Of a stretch of 64,000 bases of DNA, positions 57,995-64,000 are shown one piece after another (the first letter of the stretch is position 1; every line of letters begins with the position of its first letter). Made by a program: the position numbers and the translations under genes. The notes below the pieces were generated by a model. It made no database searches. It was not told where the DNA came from and saw nothing but the letters and a program-made list of their open reading frames with translations. Location of the stretch: positions 57,485 to 121,484 of the forward strand of contig NZ_JAVHUW010000034.1 of NCBI RefSeq assembly GCF_030954495.1. Direction: 5' to 3'. The stretch comes from Candidatus Desulfosporosinus nitrosoreducens (GTDB lineage Bacteria > Bacillota > Desulfitobacteriia > Desulfitobacteriales > Desulfitobacteriaceae).

Positions 57995-58789
57995 GTGAAA
58001 CCGCAAAAACGTTTAGTGGAGCCCTTCTGTTTTCCGGGGAATCACGTCGGCTGTTTACTCATCCACGGCTTTTCGGGGTCTCCTTCCGAAATGCGTTATT
58101 TGGGGGAAGGGTTGGCGAATTTAGGTTGGACTGTCCTGGGAATAAAGCTTTCGGGACATGGAACTACGCCCGAGGAGATGTCTAAGACACGATGGGAAGA
58201 TTGGGCCGGGGATGCTGAAGCGGGAGTTAGTGAATTGAGAAAAACTTGCACCAAAGTGATCGGCATCGGCCTTTCTATGGGGGGATTGCTGGCACTTCAT
58301 TTGGCAGCGCTGGGATTAATTGATGGAATTGTTTCGATGAATTCGCCCATGCTCTTAGCTGATCGCAGGACTCGCTACCTTCGGTTGATTCGGCCCTTTC
58401 GGGAATTTGTCGGCAAGCCCAAGTCGCCAAAGGCTACCACAGCTTCTTTAAGGTCTGAGTCAAGGTCTGAGTCCTTTCAGCTCAAACCGGAACGTTTTGT
58501 CTACGAGAAGATTCCGGTAGACAGCCTGATCTCGTTAAACAAAGCAATCCGGCAGGTGAGGCATCAACTCTATAAGATTCACTGTCCTGCTTTATTGATG
58601 CAGAGCAGAACAGATACCACGGTAGCTCCTATCAGCATTCAAATTATCAGCAAAAATATTCGTGCCCGTAAATTTGAAGTGCTTTACTGGGAACATTCCG
58701 GGCATATTCTGACTCTTGGCCCCGAACGAGATGAGGTTGTACTTAAGATTCATGAATTTCTTCAGGAATTTTGCTTACCGGAATCATGA
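57995..58789 (+). CDS. Carboxylesterase / alpha-beta hydrolase (Est30 type)
   Basis: 264 residues of the alpha/beta-hydrolase fold. The oxyanion part is LLIHGFSGSPSEMRYL (about 22-37), the nucleophile elbow is IGLSMGGLLALHLA (Ser about 92), Asp lies in LLMQSRTDTTVAPIS (about 208) and His in WEHSGHILTLG (about 237). It resembles the monoglyceride lipase / Est30 carboxylesterases that usually stand between secG and rnr. Here rnr (RNase R) is absent and smpB follows directly. The start is GTG after GGAGGG. Confidence 0.9.
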   Translation: MKPQKRLVEPFCFPGNHVGCLLIHGFSGSPSEMRYLGEGLANLGWTVLGIKLSGHGTTPEEMSKTRWEDWAGDAEAGVSELRKTCTKVIGIGLSMGGLLALHLAALGLIDGIVSMNSPMLLADRRTRYLRLIRPFREFVGKPKSPKATTASLRSESRSESFQLKPERFVYEKIPVDSLISLNKAIRQVRHQLYKIHCPALLMQSRTDTTVAPISIQIISKNIRARKFEVLYWEHSGHILTLGPERDEVVLKIHEFLQEFCLPES

Positions 58790-58923
58790 TCTATCTATAA
58801 TTAGGATCCATCTATGTTATCAGGTGAAATTGATAAGGTATTTTTACCGGGATATTTTCGGCATGGTTAAATTAGGAAATTACTGAGATTTATAGTATAC
58901 TAGACGAGAGAGGAGGAGCACAA

Positions 58924-59394
58924 ATGCCTTCTGAAGGAATCAAAGTCGTCTCTGAAAATCGCAAAGCCTTTCACGATTATTTTATTGAAGACCGGATTGA
59001 GGCTGGGATCATTCTGACCGGAACCGAGATAAAGTCAATTCGCAATGGAAGGGTAAATTTAAAAGACAGTTATGCCCATTTAGATAATGGGGAGGTTTGG
59101 GTTTATCAAATGCACATCAGCCCTTATGAGCAAGGGAATCGCTTTAATCACGATCCGCTAAGGCCCCGAAAGCTACTACTTCACCGGTCAGAAATTAGCA
59201 AGCTCGTCGGTAAGATTCAGCAGCAGGGGTTAACTCTTATTCCTATTAAAATTTATTTAAAAAAAGGTTTGGCGAAAGTTGAATTGGGTGTCGCTCAAGG
59301 TAAGAAAAACTATGATAAACGTCAGGCACTGGCTGAACGTGAAGGTAAACGCGATATCGAACGGGCGCTGAAAGACCATAATAAAAGCTATTAA
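58924..59394 (+). CDS. smpB: SsrA-binding protein
   Basis: 156 residues, the full length. It contains [38 protein letters not shown] (about 37-56) and the C-terminal basic tail [20 protein letters not shown], which enters the ribosome decoding centre. It delivers tmRNA to stalled ribosomes for trans-translation. The ATG follows AGAGGAGGAGCACAA. The ssrA gene lies 227 bp downstream in the same orientation, which is a frequent Firmicutes arrangement. Confidence 0.98.
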   Translation: MPSEGIKVVSENRKAFHDYFIEDRIEAGIILTGTEIKSIRNGRVNLKDSYAHLDNGEVWVYQMHISPYEQGNRFNHDPLRPRKLLLHRSEISKLVGKIQQQGLTLIPIKIYLKKGLAKVELGVAQGKKNYDKRQALAEREGKRDIERALKDHNKSY

Positions 59395-59409
59395 TGGTGA
59401 CGTTGGCAA

Positions 59410-59458
59410 GGAGCAATTGGCACTTTATTCCAAATAAACTGCTCTTGATTTTTGATTT
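59410..59458 (+). terminator. Possible terminator after smpB
   Basis: GAGCA / TGCTC outer stem with an inner TTTATT / AAATAAA pairing, followed by TTGATTTTTG. Moderate. Confidence 0.4.
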
Positions 59459-59577
59459 AATTTATTTTTGCTTGTTAAGTCTTGCTTTAACTCTTATTTA
59501 TAGTTATAATAATTAATGTTTAAAGGTTTTTTTAATTTGTTTGCCATTGGAAACCATATTTTCCACAGAAACTTAGT

Positions 59578-59604
59578 TTGATTTAGAGATAAATATGTTA
59601 TACT
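59578..59604 (+). promoter_or_regulatory. Probable ssrA promoter
   Basis: A clear TATACT -10 box (59599-59604) lies 17 bases before the mature tmRNA 5' end. The -35 is weaker: TTGATT at 59578-59583, with a short 15-base spacer. Confidence 0.5.
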
Positions 59605-59621
59605 AAACATGTAATTAATTC

Positions 59622-59973
59622 GGGGGCGTTTTAGACTCGCTCGGGGAAGCGGTGGCAAAAGTTGCGCGTCGAGATTCCACCTGGTCTCGTTAAACGGTGG
59701 ACCAAAATAGTTAACGAAGATAATTTCGCTCTAGCTGCCTAAGTGCCGCTAGCATCCTGCCTTCTAGACCTACGATGAAGGGTCAGGGTGTCAAATTAGT
59801 AGGATGCTCTAATGTCAATGCTCGGAGATATTAGCTAAGATGATCGAGCTAGCCAAAAATGAATCCTTGCCTTTAGGAGTCACAACCGGCGAAACTTAAA
59901 TTAAAGGATACACGCGTAGACGCTTTTGTGGTCGTTCTTCGATACAGGGGTGCAAGTCCCCTCGCCTCCACCA
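59622..59973 (+). ncRNA. ssrA: Transfer-messenger RNA (tmRNA)
   Basis: A 352-nt tmRNA. The 5' GGGGGCG pairs with 3' CGCCTCC next to ACCA to form the acceptor stem. The tag reading frame is at about 59711-59742: after the AUAGUU that normally precedes the resume codon, codons give NEDNFALAA and then TAA, so the tag with the leading Ala would be ANEDNFALAA, ending in the protease signal ALAA. It rescues stalled ribosomes with SmpB. The T-arm loop reads TGCAAGT rather than the usual TTCRANY, a point worth checking. CCA is encoded. Confidence 0.96.
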
Positions 59974-60055
59974 ATCAAACCCACGAATATTTGGTGGAGA
60001 TACATAACGAAAGCCTTGAGGTACATTAACTTGTAAGACTCAAGGCTTTTTTGCA
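59971..60055 (+). repeat. Left copy of repeat carrying the ssrA terminator
   Basis: An 85-bp segment starting at the CCA of tmRNA and running through the terminator. It is repeated with about 88% identity and a 2-base gap at 62963-63045. Together the copies bracket 2.9 kb of AT-rich DNA. This fits a duplicated flank at an integration site. Confidence 0.75.
60010..60052 (+). terminator. ssrA terminator
   Basis: An 11-bp perfect stem AAAGCCTTGAG / CTCAAGGCTTT around an 18-base loop, then TTT. Confidence 0.9.
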
Positions 60056-60103
60056 TGTTAAGATGAAATTCTGTTGGTATATCTTATTCTAGCTAGAATC
60101 TAA

Positions 60104-60214
60104 GAGACTTCAGGAAGGGAGGCAGGATTAATCGGCGCTTCCCTTGTTGGGAGTTTAACGAATCTAATGGGTCAAGGTAGGCCTTCTTTAGCCCAGGAAG
60201 GAGTTTTTAAATAA
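60104..60214 (+). pseudogene. Possible gene remnant after ssrA
   Basis: An open frame of about 36 residues (ETSGREAGLIGASLVGSLTN...) between stops, with protein-like composition but no start or ribosome site. It may be the 3' scrap of a gene cut by an insertion. No family recognised. The rest of the 374-bp gap (59974-60347) holds the repeat and terminator only. Confidence 0.2.
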
Positions 60215-60347
60215 TTGTAGAATATTTAGTAGCTATTTGTAAGTATATAGGCTTATGTTTGGCTCGTGTAAATCAGACCTAATAACTTCGACTAGATAGG
60301 TAACTTTGGATGATACGATGTGAAATATAAATGAGGGGGTTTATTCT

Positions 60348-61337
60348 ATGATTAAAATTCCCGAAAAAATAATGTTAGCAAACCTGCCAACAAGAATAGA
60401 AAAATTAGAAAGACTATCGCAAAAACTTGGCGGACCAAATGTCTATATAAAAAGAGATGATCAAACAGGAACGGAAGTCTCCGGTAATAAAATAAGGAAA
60501 CTTGAATTTTCTGTTAGAGAGGCCCTTGATCAAGGTTGTGATGTGCTTATTACCTGTGGTGGAATTCAATCTAATCACTGCAGAGCAACGGCAGCAGTAG
60601 CTTCAAGGATTGGAATAAAATCAGCTCTCCTTTTAAAAGGAAATGCGAATATAGAATTAGACGGCAACTTGTTTATAGACAGGCTTTTAGGAGCTGAAAT
60701 ACACTTTATTACTCCAGAAGAATATAAAAATAATAGGGCTGAAATTATGGAAAAAATCAAGACAGAATTGGAACAGCAGGGCTGTAAACCTTACATTATA
60801 CCAGAAGGTGCTTCTAATGGGATTGGTGGCTTTGGATACTATAATGCTATGGAGGAAATTATTTCGCAAGAAAAGGAAATTGGCGTGCATTTTGATACAA
60901 TTATACTGGCGGTAGGATCTGGCGGAACCTATTCTGGACTATTTCTAGCAAGTAAAACACTGGGATATACAGGTGAAATTTATGGGATCAATGTTTGCGA
61001 TGATGCTGAACACTTCAAAAGTGAGATTTATAAAATATCACATGAAAGCATGCAGTATCTCGATATAGATTTACAGTTTTCAAAAGATGAAATTCATATT
61101 ATAGATGGATATGTGGGCAAAGGATATTCACTGAGCAGGCCAGAAGAAATTCACTTTATTCATGAATTTGCAAAACTAGAGGGAATTATTTTAGATCCTG
61201 TATATACAGGTAAAGCAATGTATGGATTGGTAGAAGAAATTAAAAAAGGAACCTTTAAAAACTGTAAAGATATCCTATTTATTCATACTGGAGGAGTATT
61301 CGGATTGTTCCCTCAAAAAAACTTATTTACATTTTAA
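60348..61337 (+). CDS. D-cysteine desulfhydrase / ACC deaminase family PLP enzyme
   Basis: 329 residues of the fold type II PLP family. The opening LANLPTRIEKLERLSQKLGG is followed by NVYIKRDDQTGTEVSGNKIRKLEF, where Lys of SGNKIRK (about residue 48-54) should form the Schiff base. The substrate loop is CGGIQSNHCRATAAVAS and the phosphate-binding part is LAVGSGGTYSGLFLAS (about 187). It resembles DcyD enzymes that split D-cysteine to pyruvate, H2S and ammonia; related ACC deaminases cannot be excluded. The ATG follows a GAGGGGG site. Its AT-rich codon use and place behind ssrA suggest it came with the island. Confidence 0.88.
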   Translation: MIKIPEKIMLANLPTRIEKLERLSQKLGGPNVYIKRDDQTGTEVSGNKIRKLEFSVREALDQGCDVLITCGGIQSNHCRATAAVASRIGIKSALLLKGNANIELDGNLFIDRLLGAEIHFITPEEYKNNRAEIMEKIKTELEQQGCKPYIIPEGASNGIGGFGYYNAMEEIISQEKEIGVHFDTIILAVGSGGTYSGLFLASKTLGYTGEIYGINVCDDAEHFKSEIYKISHESMQYLDIDLQFSKDEIHIIDGYVGKGYSLSRPEEIHFIHEFAKLEGIILDPVYTGKAMYGLVEEIKKGTFKNCKDILFIHTGGVFGLFPQKNLFTF

Positions 61338-61433
61338 TCAAATTTAAAACTAATTTTTTGCTAAAGAACTAAACTGCTTAGTAGACGTTCAGTACGATAC
61401 ATCGGTGTCGATCCTTGAATTTGATTTTGCCCC

Positions 61434-61467
61434 AAGGAGTACATCGCCAACAACAGGTGTACTCCTT
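61434..61467 (+). terminator. Terminator-like hairpin after the PLP enzyme gene
   Basis: A perfect 10-bp stem AAGGAGTACA / TGTACTCCTT with a 14-base loop followed by TCTTT. Confidence 0.65.
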
Positions 61468-61475
61468 TCTTTGCT

Positions 61476-61508
61476 GGCTGCCGGGTCTTACATCCCGGCA
61501 GCCTTTCT
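61476..61508. terminator. Terminator-like hairpin at the 3' side of the recombinase remnant
   Basis: A perfect 10-bp GC-rich stem GGCTGCCGGG / CCCGGCAGCC with an 8-base loop. Flanks are T-rich in plus orientation and A/T-rich in minus, so it may serve either strand. Confidence 0.55.
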
Positions 61509-61868
61509 GTAAGTCTTCATAAGATGGGTCAGTTTAGCCGATGTCTTAAAGGAATAGCTATTGTTTTTCTGCTCAAAAGAAAGAGCCACCTTGAAGGTGA
61601 CTTCAAGGTGGTCTTTGTAAACAATAACTTTATCAACGAAGCTATTAATGAATTTCTTAAATTCCGGGATATTTTTCTCCGTCACAAACTTTCTAAACAG
61701 GGAGAACGTCTTCCGCAGGCTCTCCTCACTGACTTCAACCGTCTTGTTTTTGGCACTCAATTGTTGGAGGGATTAACGGGCTTTAAATGAATCTTGAAAA
61801 AATCCTTGTTCGATGGCGTTGACGATATTGGTTATTTGCTTATTAATTTCTTTGAGCTTGACCTTCAT
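61488..61868 (-). pseudogene. Serine site-specific recombinase, C-terminal fragment with in-frame stop
   Basis: On the minus strand, an ATG at 61868 opens MKVKLKEINKQITNIVNAIE (the helical linker of large serine recombinases), and the frame then meets a TAA after SFKAR. The same frame continues as SLQQLSAKNKTV, FSLFRKFVTEKNIPEFKKFI and FVDKVIVYKDHLEVTFK, the C-terminal region that follows the zinc domain in such enzymes. The N-terminal catalytic domain with its active Ser is absent. It is therefore a decayed integrase, consistent with an old mobile island. Confidence 0.75.
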
Positions 61869-62066
61869 AATTCTAAAAGAGATGAAGAGTCGGAGATTTA
61901 AAAAAGAATGCTGGGAACAAAGACTTAAGGAAAAAGTTTAGGTAATTCAATATCCTCTGATGGAAGGGCTACATAATAGCCTTTTTGATAAAGAGATTGT
62001 AAGGGATCAAAAATTAGAATACATCTCCAAAGCTCAGCTTAAATGAGTTTTGACACCGATAAGTAT

Positions 62067-62099
62067 AAAAGAATAGCCTCTGCAAAAGCAAAGACTATT
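62067..62099 (-). terminator. Terminator of the toxin-antitoxin operon (minus strand)
   Basis: On the minus strand AATAGTCTTTGC pairs with GCAGAGGCTATT (12 bp with G-U pairs) around TTTT, followed by CTTTTATA. It directly follows the toxin stop codon. Confidence 0.7.
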
Positions 62100-62376
62100 A
62101 TCCGAACAAATCCCTATGAGTTCCTGTCCTTGACAATGTTAGTATAAGAATATCTTTTTCCCTGTGGTAAACCAGCAACCAATCAGGCTGAATATGACAT
62201 TCACGATGTCCTTTCCAGTTACCTGACAGTTGATGGTCTTTATATTCAACAGGAAGAGGATTTCCGTCTGCAAGTGTACGGATTGCATTATCGAGGAGTT
62301 CAATATCTAAACCGCGTTTAATTGACAGCTTATAATCTTTCTTAAATTGGTTTGTCCAAACAACACTACGCCTCAT
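62098..62376 (-). CDS. YafQ-type mRNA interferase toxin (RelE/ParE superfamily)
   Basis: 92 residues. It starts RRSVVWTNQFKKDYKLSIKRG and has LPVEYKDHQLSGNWKGHREC and HIQPDWLLVYHREKD, the conserved features of YafQ toxins, including the His residues (KDHQL, HREC, HIQPDW) used for ribosome-dependent mRNA cleavage; the family C-terminus TLSRTGTHRDLF is also present. It is expected to stop translation when free of antitoxin. It overlaps the antitoxin gene by 4 bp, as usual for such pairs, in the order antitoxin-toxin. Confidence 0.92.
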   Translation of the reverse strand: MRRSVVWTNQFKKDYKLSIKRGLDIELLDNAIRTLADGNPLPVEYKDHQLSGNWKGHRECHIQPDWLLVYHREKDILILTLSRTGTHRDLFG

Positions 62377-62651
62377 GACTTAAGCTCCTTAAGAGCTTCT
62401 TCAACATCATCATAACGTTTAACAGAAGGGTCACGGGCAATGCGTTCTGCTTCCAACAAAGCCGTAATTGTTTCTGCGTTGGGTGTGTTAATTGTAATGT
62501 CAAAAGGAATACAACCTTCACGAACAGCTTGACGAAGAAATATATTAAACGCTGTCGTCATATTAAGACCAAGCTGAGAAAACAAGATATCTGCTTGTGC
62601 TTTCAAGTCGCTGTCAATACGAAAGCTGACATTGGAGGTTTTGTTTGCCAT
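62373..62651 (-). CDS. DinJ/RelB-type antitoxin
   Basis: 92 residues. The N-terminal ribbon-helix-helix part NVSFRIDSDLKAQADILFSQLGLNMTTAFNIF (split: NVSFRIDSDLKAQADILF and GLNMTTAFNIFLRQAV) binds DNA as a dimer and represses the operon. The C-terminal part (about 60-92) is charged and should wrap the toxin. It matches the RelB/DinJ family. The start ATG follows AAGGAGTGA on the minus strand. Confidence 0.93.
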   Translation of the reverse strand: MANKTSNVSFRIDSDLKAQADILFSQLGLNMTTAFNIFLRQAVREGCIPFDITINTPNAETITALLEAERIARDPSVKRYDDVEEALKELKS

Positions 62652-62962
62652 ATAGAATCACTCCTTCTCAGTTTATGCTTATTATACTACAATAAAACAA
62701 TCATGTCATGTAAATAAAACGCTTCTGTAATGTAATTAACATTTAATTTACATTTGACATATAATATGCTTCATAGTTCAATTTATACATCAAAGGGGAT
62801 CAAAATCTCTTCAATTTGCTTTGCCGATTACAGTTCAAGAAAGATGACTGTTAAAAGCATCATTAAAGATGAATTTCTTAAGTAAACTACTGTTTATAAA
62901 AGATAATCCGGCAATGACTTATAATGAAACACTTCGGCGGGCATCTTTTTTGACCTAACTTT
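62652..62962. other. AT-rich intergenic stretch, no gene seen
   Basis: Besides the toxin-antitoxin promoter this stretch of AT-rich DNA has TTGACATATAAT-like sequences near 62755 and only very short open frames. Nothing else can be supported. Confidence 0.4.
62681..62709 (-). promoter_or_regulatory. Promoter of the toxin-antitoxin operon
   Basis: On the minus strand ATGACA, a 17-base spacer, then TATAAT, about 30 bases before the antitoxin start. The antitoxin probably represses it. Confidence 0.6.
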
Positions 62963-63045
62963 CCAATCAAACCCTCGAATGTGGTGGAGATACATAATGA
63001 AAGTCTTGAGTTACATTAACTTGTACGACTCAGGGCTTTTTTGCA
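62963..63045 (+). repeat. Right copy of the ssrA downstream repeat
   Basis: Matches 59971-60055 with about 88% identity and a 2-base deletion. It still carries a hairpin (AAAGTCTTGAG / CTCAGGGCTTT, 63000-63039) with a T-tract, so it can still terminate transcription. No tmRNA body precedes it. Confidence 0.75.
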
Positions 63046-63125
63046 GATAATTGATAAAGAGTTTAGAGGATGTGACTCAAAGTGCCAATACCTAGTACCA
63101 CGAAATGTACCGTCCTTTTTCGTAG

Positions 63126-63440
63126 TGTTTAAGAGATGAAAAACAACATCGAATCAAAGACATAATTGTTTCTATTGCTGATACTTTAAAGCTCTCAGAG
63201 CAAGAGTTAGCTGAAATGTTTCCAAGTAGAAATCAACGTGTTTTTAACAATCGAATAGGATGGACCCGTACATACCCTTAAAAAAGCTGGTATGGTGGTT
63301 CTTTAGAAAACTCTGGAGTTGTCGTTGGGAAAACAGGGATGAAGGTATTGATGGTATCATCAAAGAGGGTAAACTAGGCTTTAGTCTAATTTATATACAA
63401 GCAAAACGATGGAATCTTAATCAGTCAGTGGGTAGCTATT
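63126..63440 (+). pseudogene. mrr: mrr restriction endonuclease, decayed
   Basis: Fragments in three frames match Mrr, the type IV restriction enzyme. RIKDIIVSIADTLKLSEQEL and NRIGWTRTY match its N-terminal DNA-binding part. Then an extra base near 63274 shifts the frame at LKKAG. A later frame carries GIDGIIKEGKLGF and IYIQAKRW, the catalytic core. The distance between the two parts is far shorter than in intact Mrr, so about 80-100 residues are missing, and the C-terminus is lost. The gene is certainly non-functional. Confidence 0.75.
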
Positions 63441-63475
63441 ATTTTTCTCCGTCACAAATTTCCTGAATAGGGAGA
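63437..63475 (-). pseudogene. Second serine-recombinase scrap
   Basis: The minus strand reads ILSLFRKFVTEKN, matching the recombinase remnant at 61671-61705. About 31 of 35 bases are identical to that copy. It abuts the broken mrr gene, showing a recombination or deletion joint. Confidence 0.6.
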
Positions 63476-63714
63476 GGATATTAAACAAAGCCCCCCCTCG
63501 TATTGAACGACAACTTGTCGCCTTGACAGATTGCCATTCAAGCCTTTAGAGAAGGCTTTCCCTATTGTATTACAAGATACAACTTTAGGGGTTTTGAGTT
63601 GAGATAGAAATCTCACCTGATACTTAATACAAGCATGTAAAATCTTATCGATATCTCAGTAAAAGAAAAAATAATATAATTACGTTGCAATATTTTTTAT
63701 ATCGGAGGAATAGG

Positions 63715-63759
63715 ATGAAATTATTTATCCAAATCGCTGCACTGATCGTCGCTCTTTAG
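63715..63759 (+). CDS. Possible small hydrophobic peptide (14 residues)
   Basis: MKLFIQIAALIVAL followed by a stop, with a GGAGGAA ribosome site 4 bases upstream and a TATAAT-like box at 63675-63680. It is either the start of a truncated secreted or membrane protein or a leader peptide. The region 63476-63714 between it and the recombinase scrap shows no other gene. Low confidence that it is functional. Confidence 0.2.
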   Translation: MKLFIQIAALIVAL

Positions 63760-63824
63760 CCCCTTAATGAGCTTGGACAGATCAACTCTCTATTGATAAA
63801 ATATTTTTAGAGAGGATGGTTTGG

Positions 63825-64000
63825 GTGACTAGGCATAATTATTCATCAGAATTGAAAGACAAAGTAATTAAGGAGGCTCTTGAAACAGGCAACTGTGCTC
63901 TCGTAGCAAGAAGGCATGAAATCGCTGAATACACAGTTAGGGATTGGGTAAGAGCATATAAAACAAAGAATAGCAAAAAATCTTCAGATAAAGATCCTGC
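63825..64000 (+). CDS. IS3-type transposase OrfA, HTH part (runs off window)
   Basis: About 58 residues are visible from GTG 63825, which follows AGAGAGG at 63809-63815; an in-frame ATG at 63816 is too close to that site. The sequence TRHNYSSELKDKVIKEALE and the HTH VARRHEIAEYTVRDWV are typical of the helix-turn-helix N-terminus of IS3/IS911-type OrfA transposases. The gene continues past position 64000. Whether the element is complete cannot be seen; the left inverted repeat was not identified. Confidence 0.7.
   Translation, partial: MTRHNYSSELKDKVIKEALETGNCALVARRHEIAEYTVRDWVRAYKTKNSKKSSDKDP

Overview
The window looks like a chromosomal segment of a Gram-positive, anaerobic, low-to-mid GC member of the Clostridia, most like the Desulfosporosinus/Desulfitobacterium group (Peptococcaceae). 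This rests on gene content and order: comFA-comFC, hpf-secA-prfB, ftsEX with an M23 peptidase and ctpA, uvrBA, rapZ-yvcK-whiA-rpoN, pgk-tpiA-gpmI-eno-secG and smpB-ssrA. The anaerobic GlpABC dehydrogenase, the DUF4080-type radical SAM protein and the tmRNA tag (ending NFALAA) also fit. The genus is an inference from memory of such gene orders, not a database result.

Layout. 1-6.5 kb: a truncated glycosyltransferase (minus strand), fabZ, an O-antigen-ligase-type membrane protein, competence genes comFA and comFC, and a zinc-ribbon protein. 6.5-9.4 kb: a polar amino-acid ABC transporter preceded by a cluster of DnaA-box-like sequences. 9.4-16.2 kb: cold-shock protein, a structured intergenic region, hibernation factor, secA, prfB with its programmed +1 frameshift, and a split transketolase. 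16.4-24 kb: ftsE, ftsX, M23 peptidase, ctpA, a P-loop protein, a minus-strand HDOD protein and an orphan binding lipoprotein. 24-31.2 kb: uvrB, uvrA, a Cof-type phosphatase and an FMN-dependent hydroxy-acid oxidase-like protein. 31.4-39.1 kb: a B12-binding radical SAM protein coupled to a binding lipoprotein, then rapZ-yvcK-whiA-rpoN.

39.1-52.1 kb is the most interesting metabolic block. It holds a Na/Pi cotransporter, a glycerophosphodiester phosphodiesterase, a complete binding-protein-dependent ABC transporter, the glycerol-3-phosphate antiterminator GlpP, the anaerobic glycerol-3-phosphate dehydrogenase glpABC, and a PhoU-family protein. The transcripts for glpABC and for the Na/Pi transporter start with leaders that share a 33-nt motif abutting a terminator, so GlpP may control both. 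The proposed logic is that glycerophosphodiesters are hydrolysed and glycerol-3-phosphate is imported and oxidised to DHAP, which enters glycolysis through the adjacent tpiA, while phosphate is moved and sensed by the Na/Pi transporter and PhoU. The glycolytic operon that follows (pgk-tpiA-gpmI-eno) lacks cggR and gapA, which often precede pgk.

The last 4 kb after ssrA is an AT-rich, decayed island. An approximately 85-bp segment directly downstream of the tmRNA, including its terminator, is repeated at 62963-63045. Between the copies lie a D-cysteine desulfhydrase-like enzyme, a broken serine recombinase and a DinJ-YafQ-type toxin-antitoxin pair. Beyond the second copy are an mrr pseudogene, a second recombinase scrap and the start of an IS3-type transposase gene. 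No tRNA, rRNA or CRISPR array was seen.
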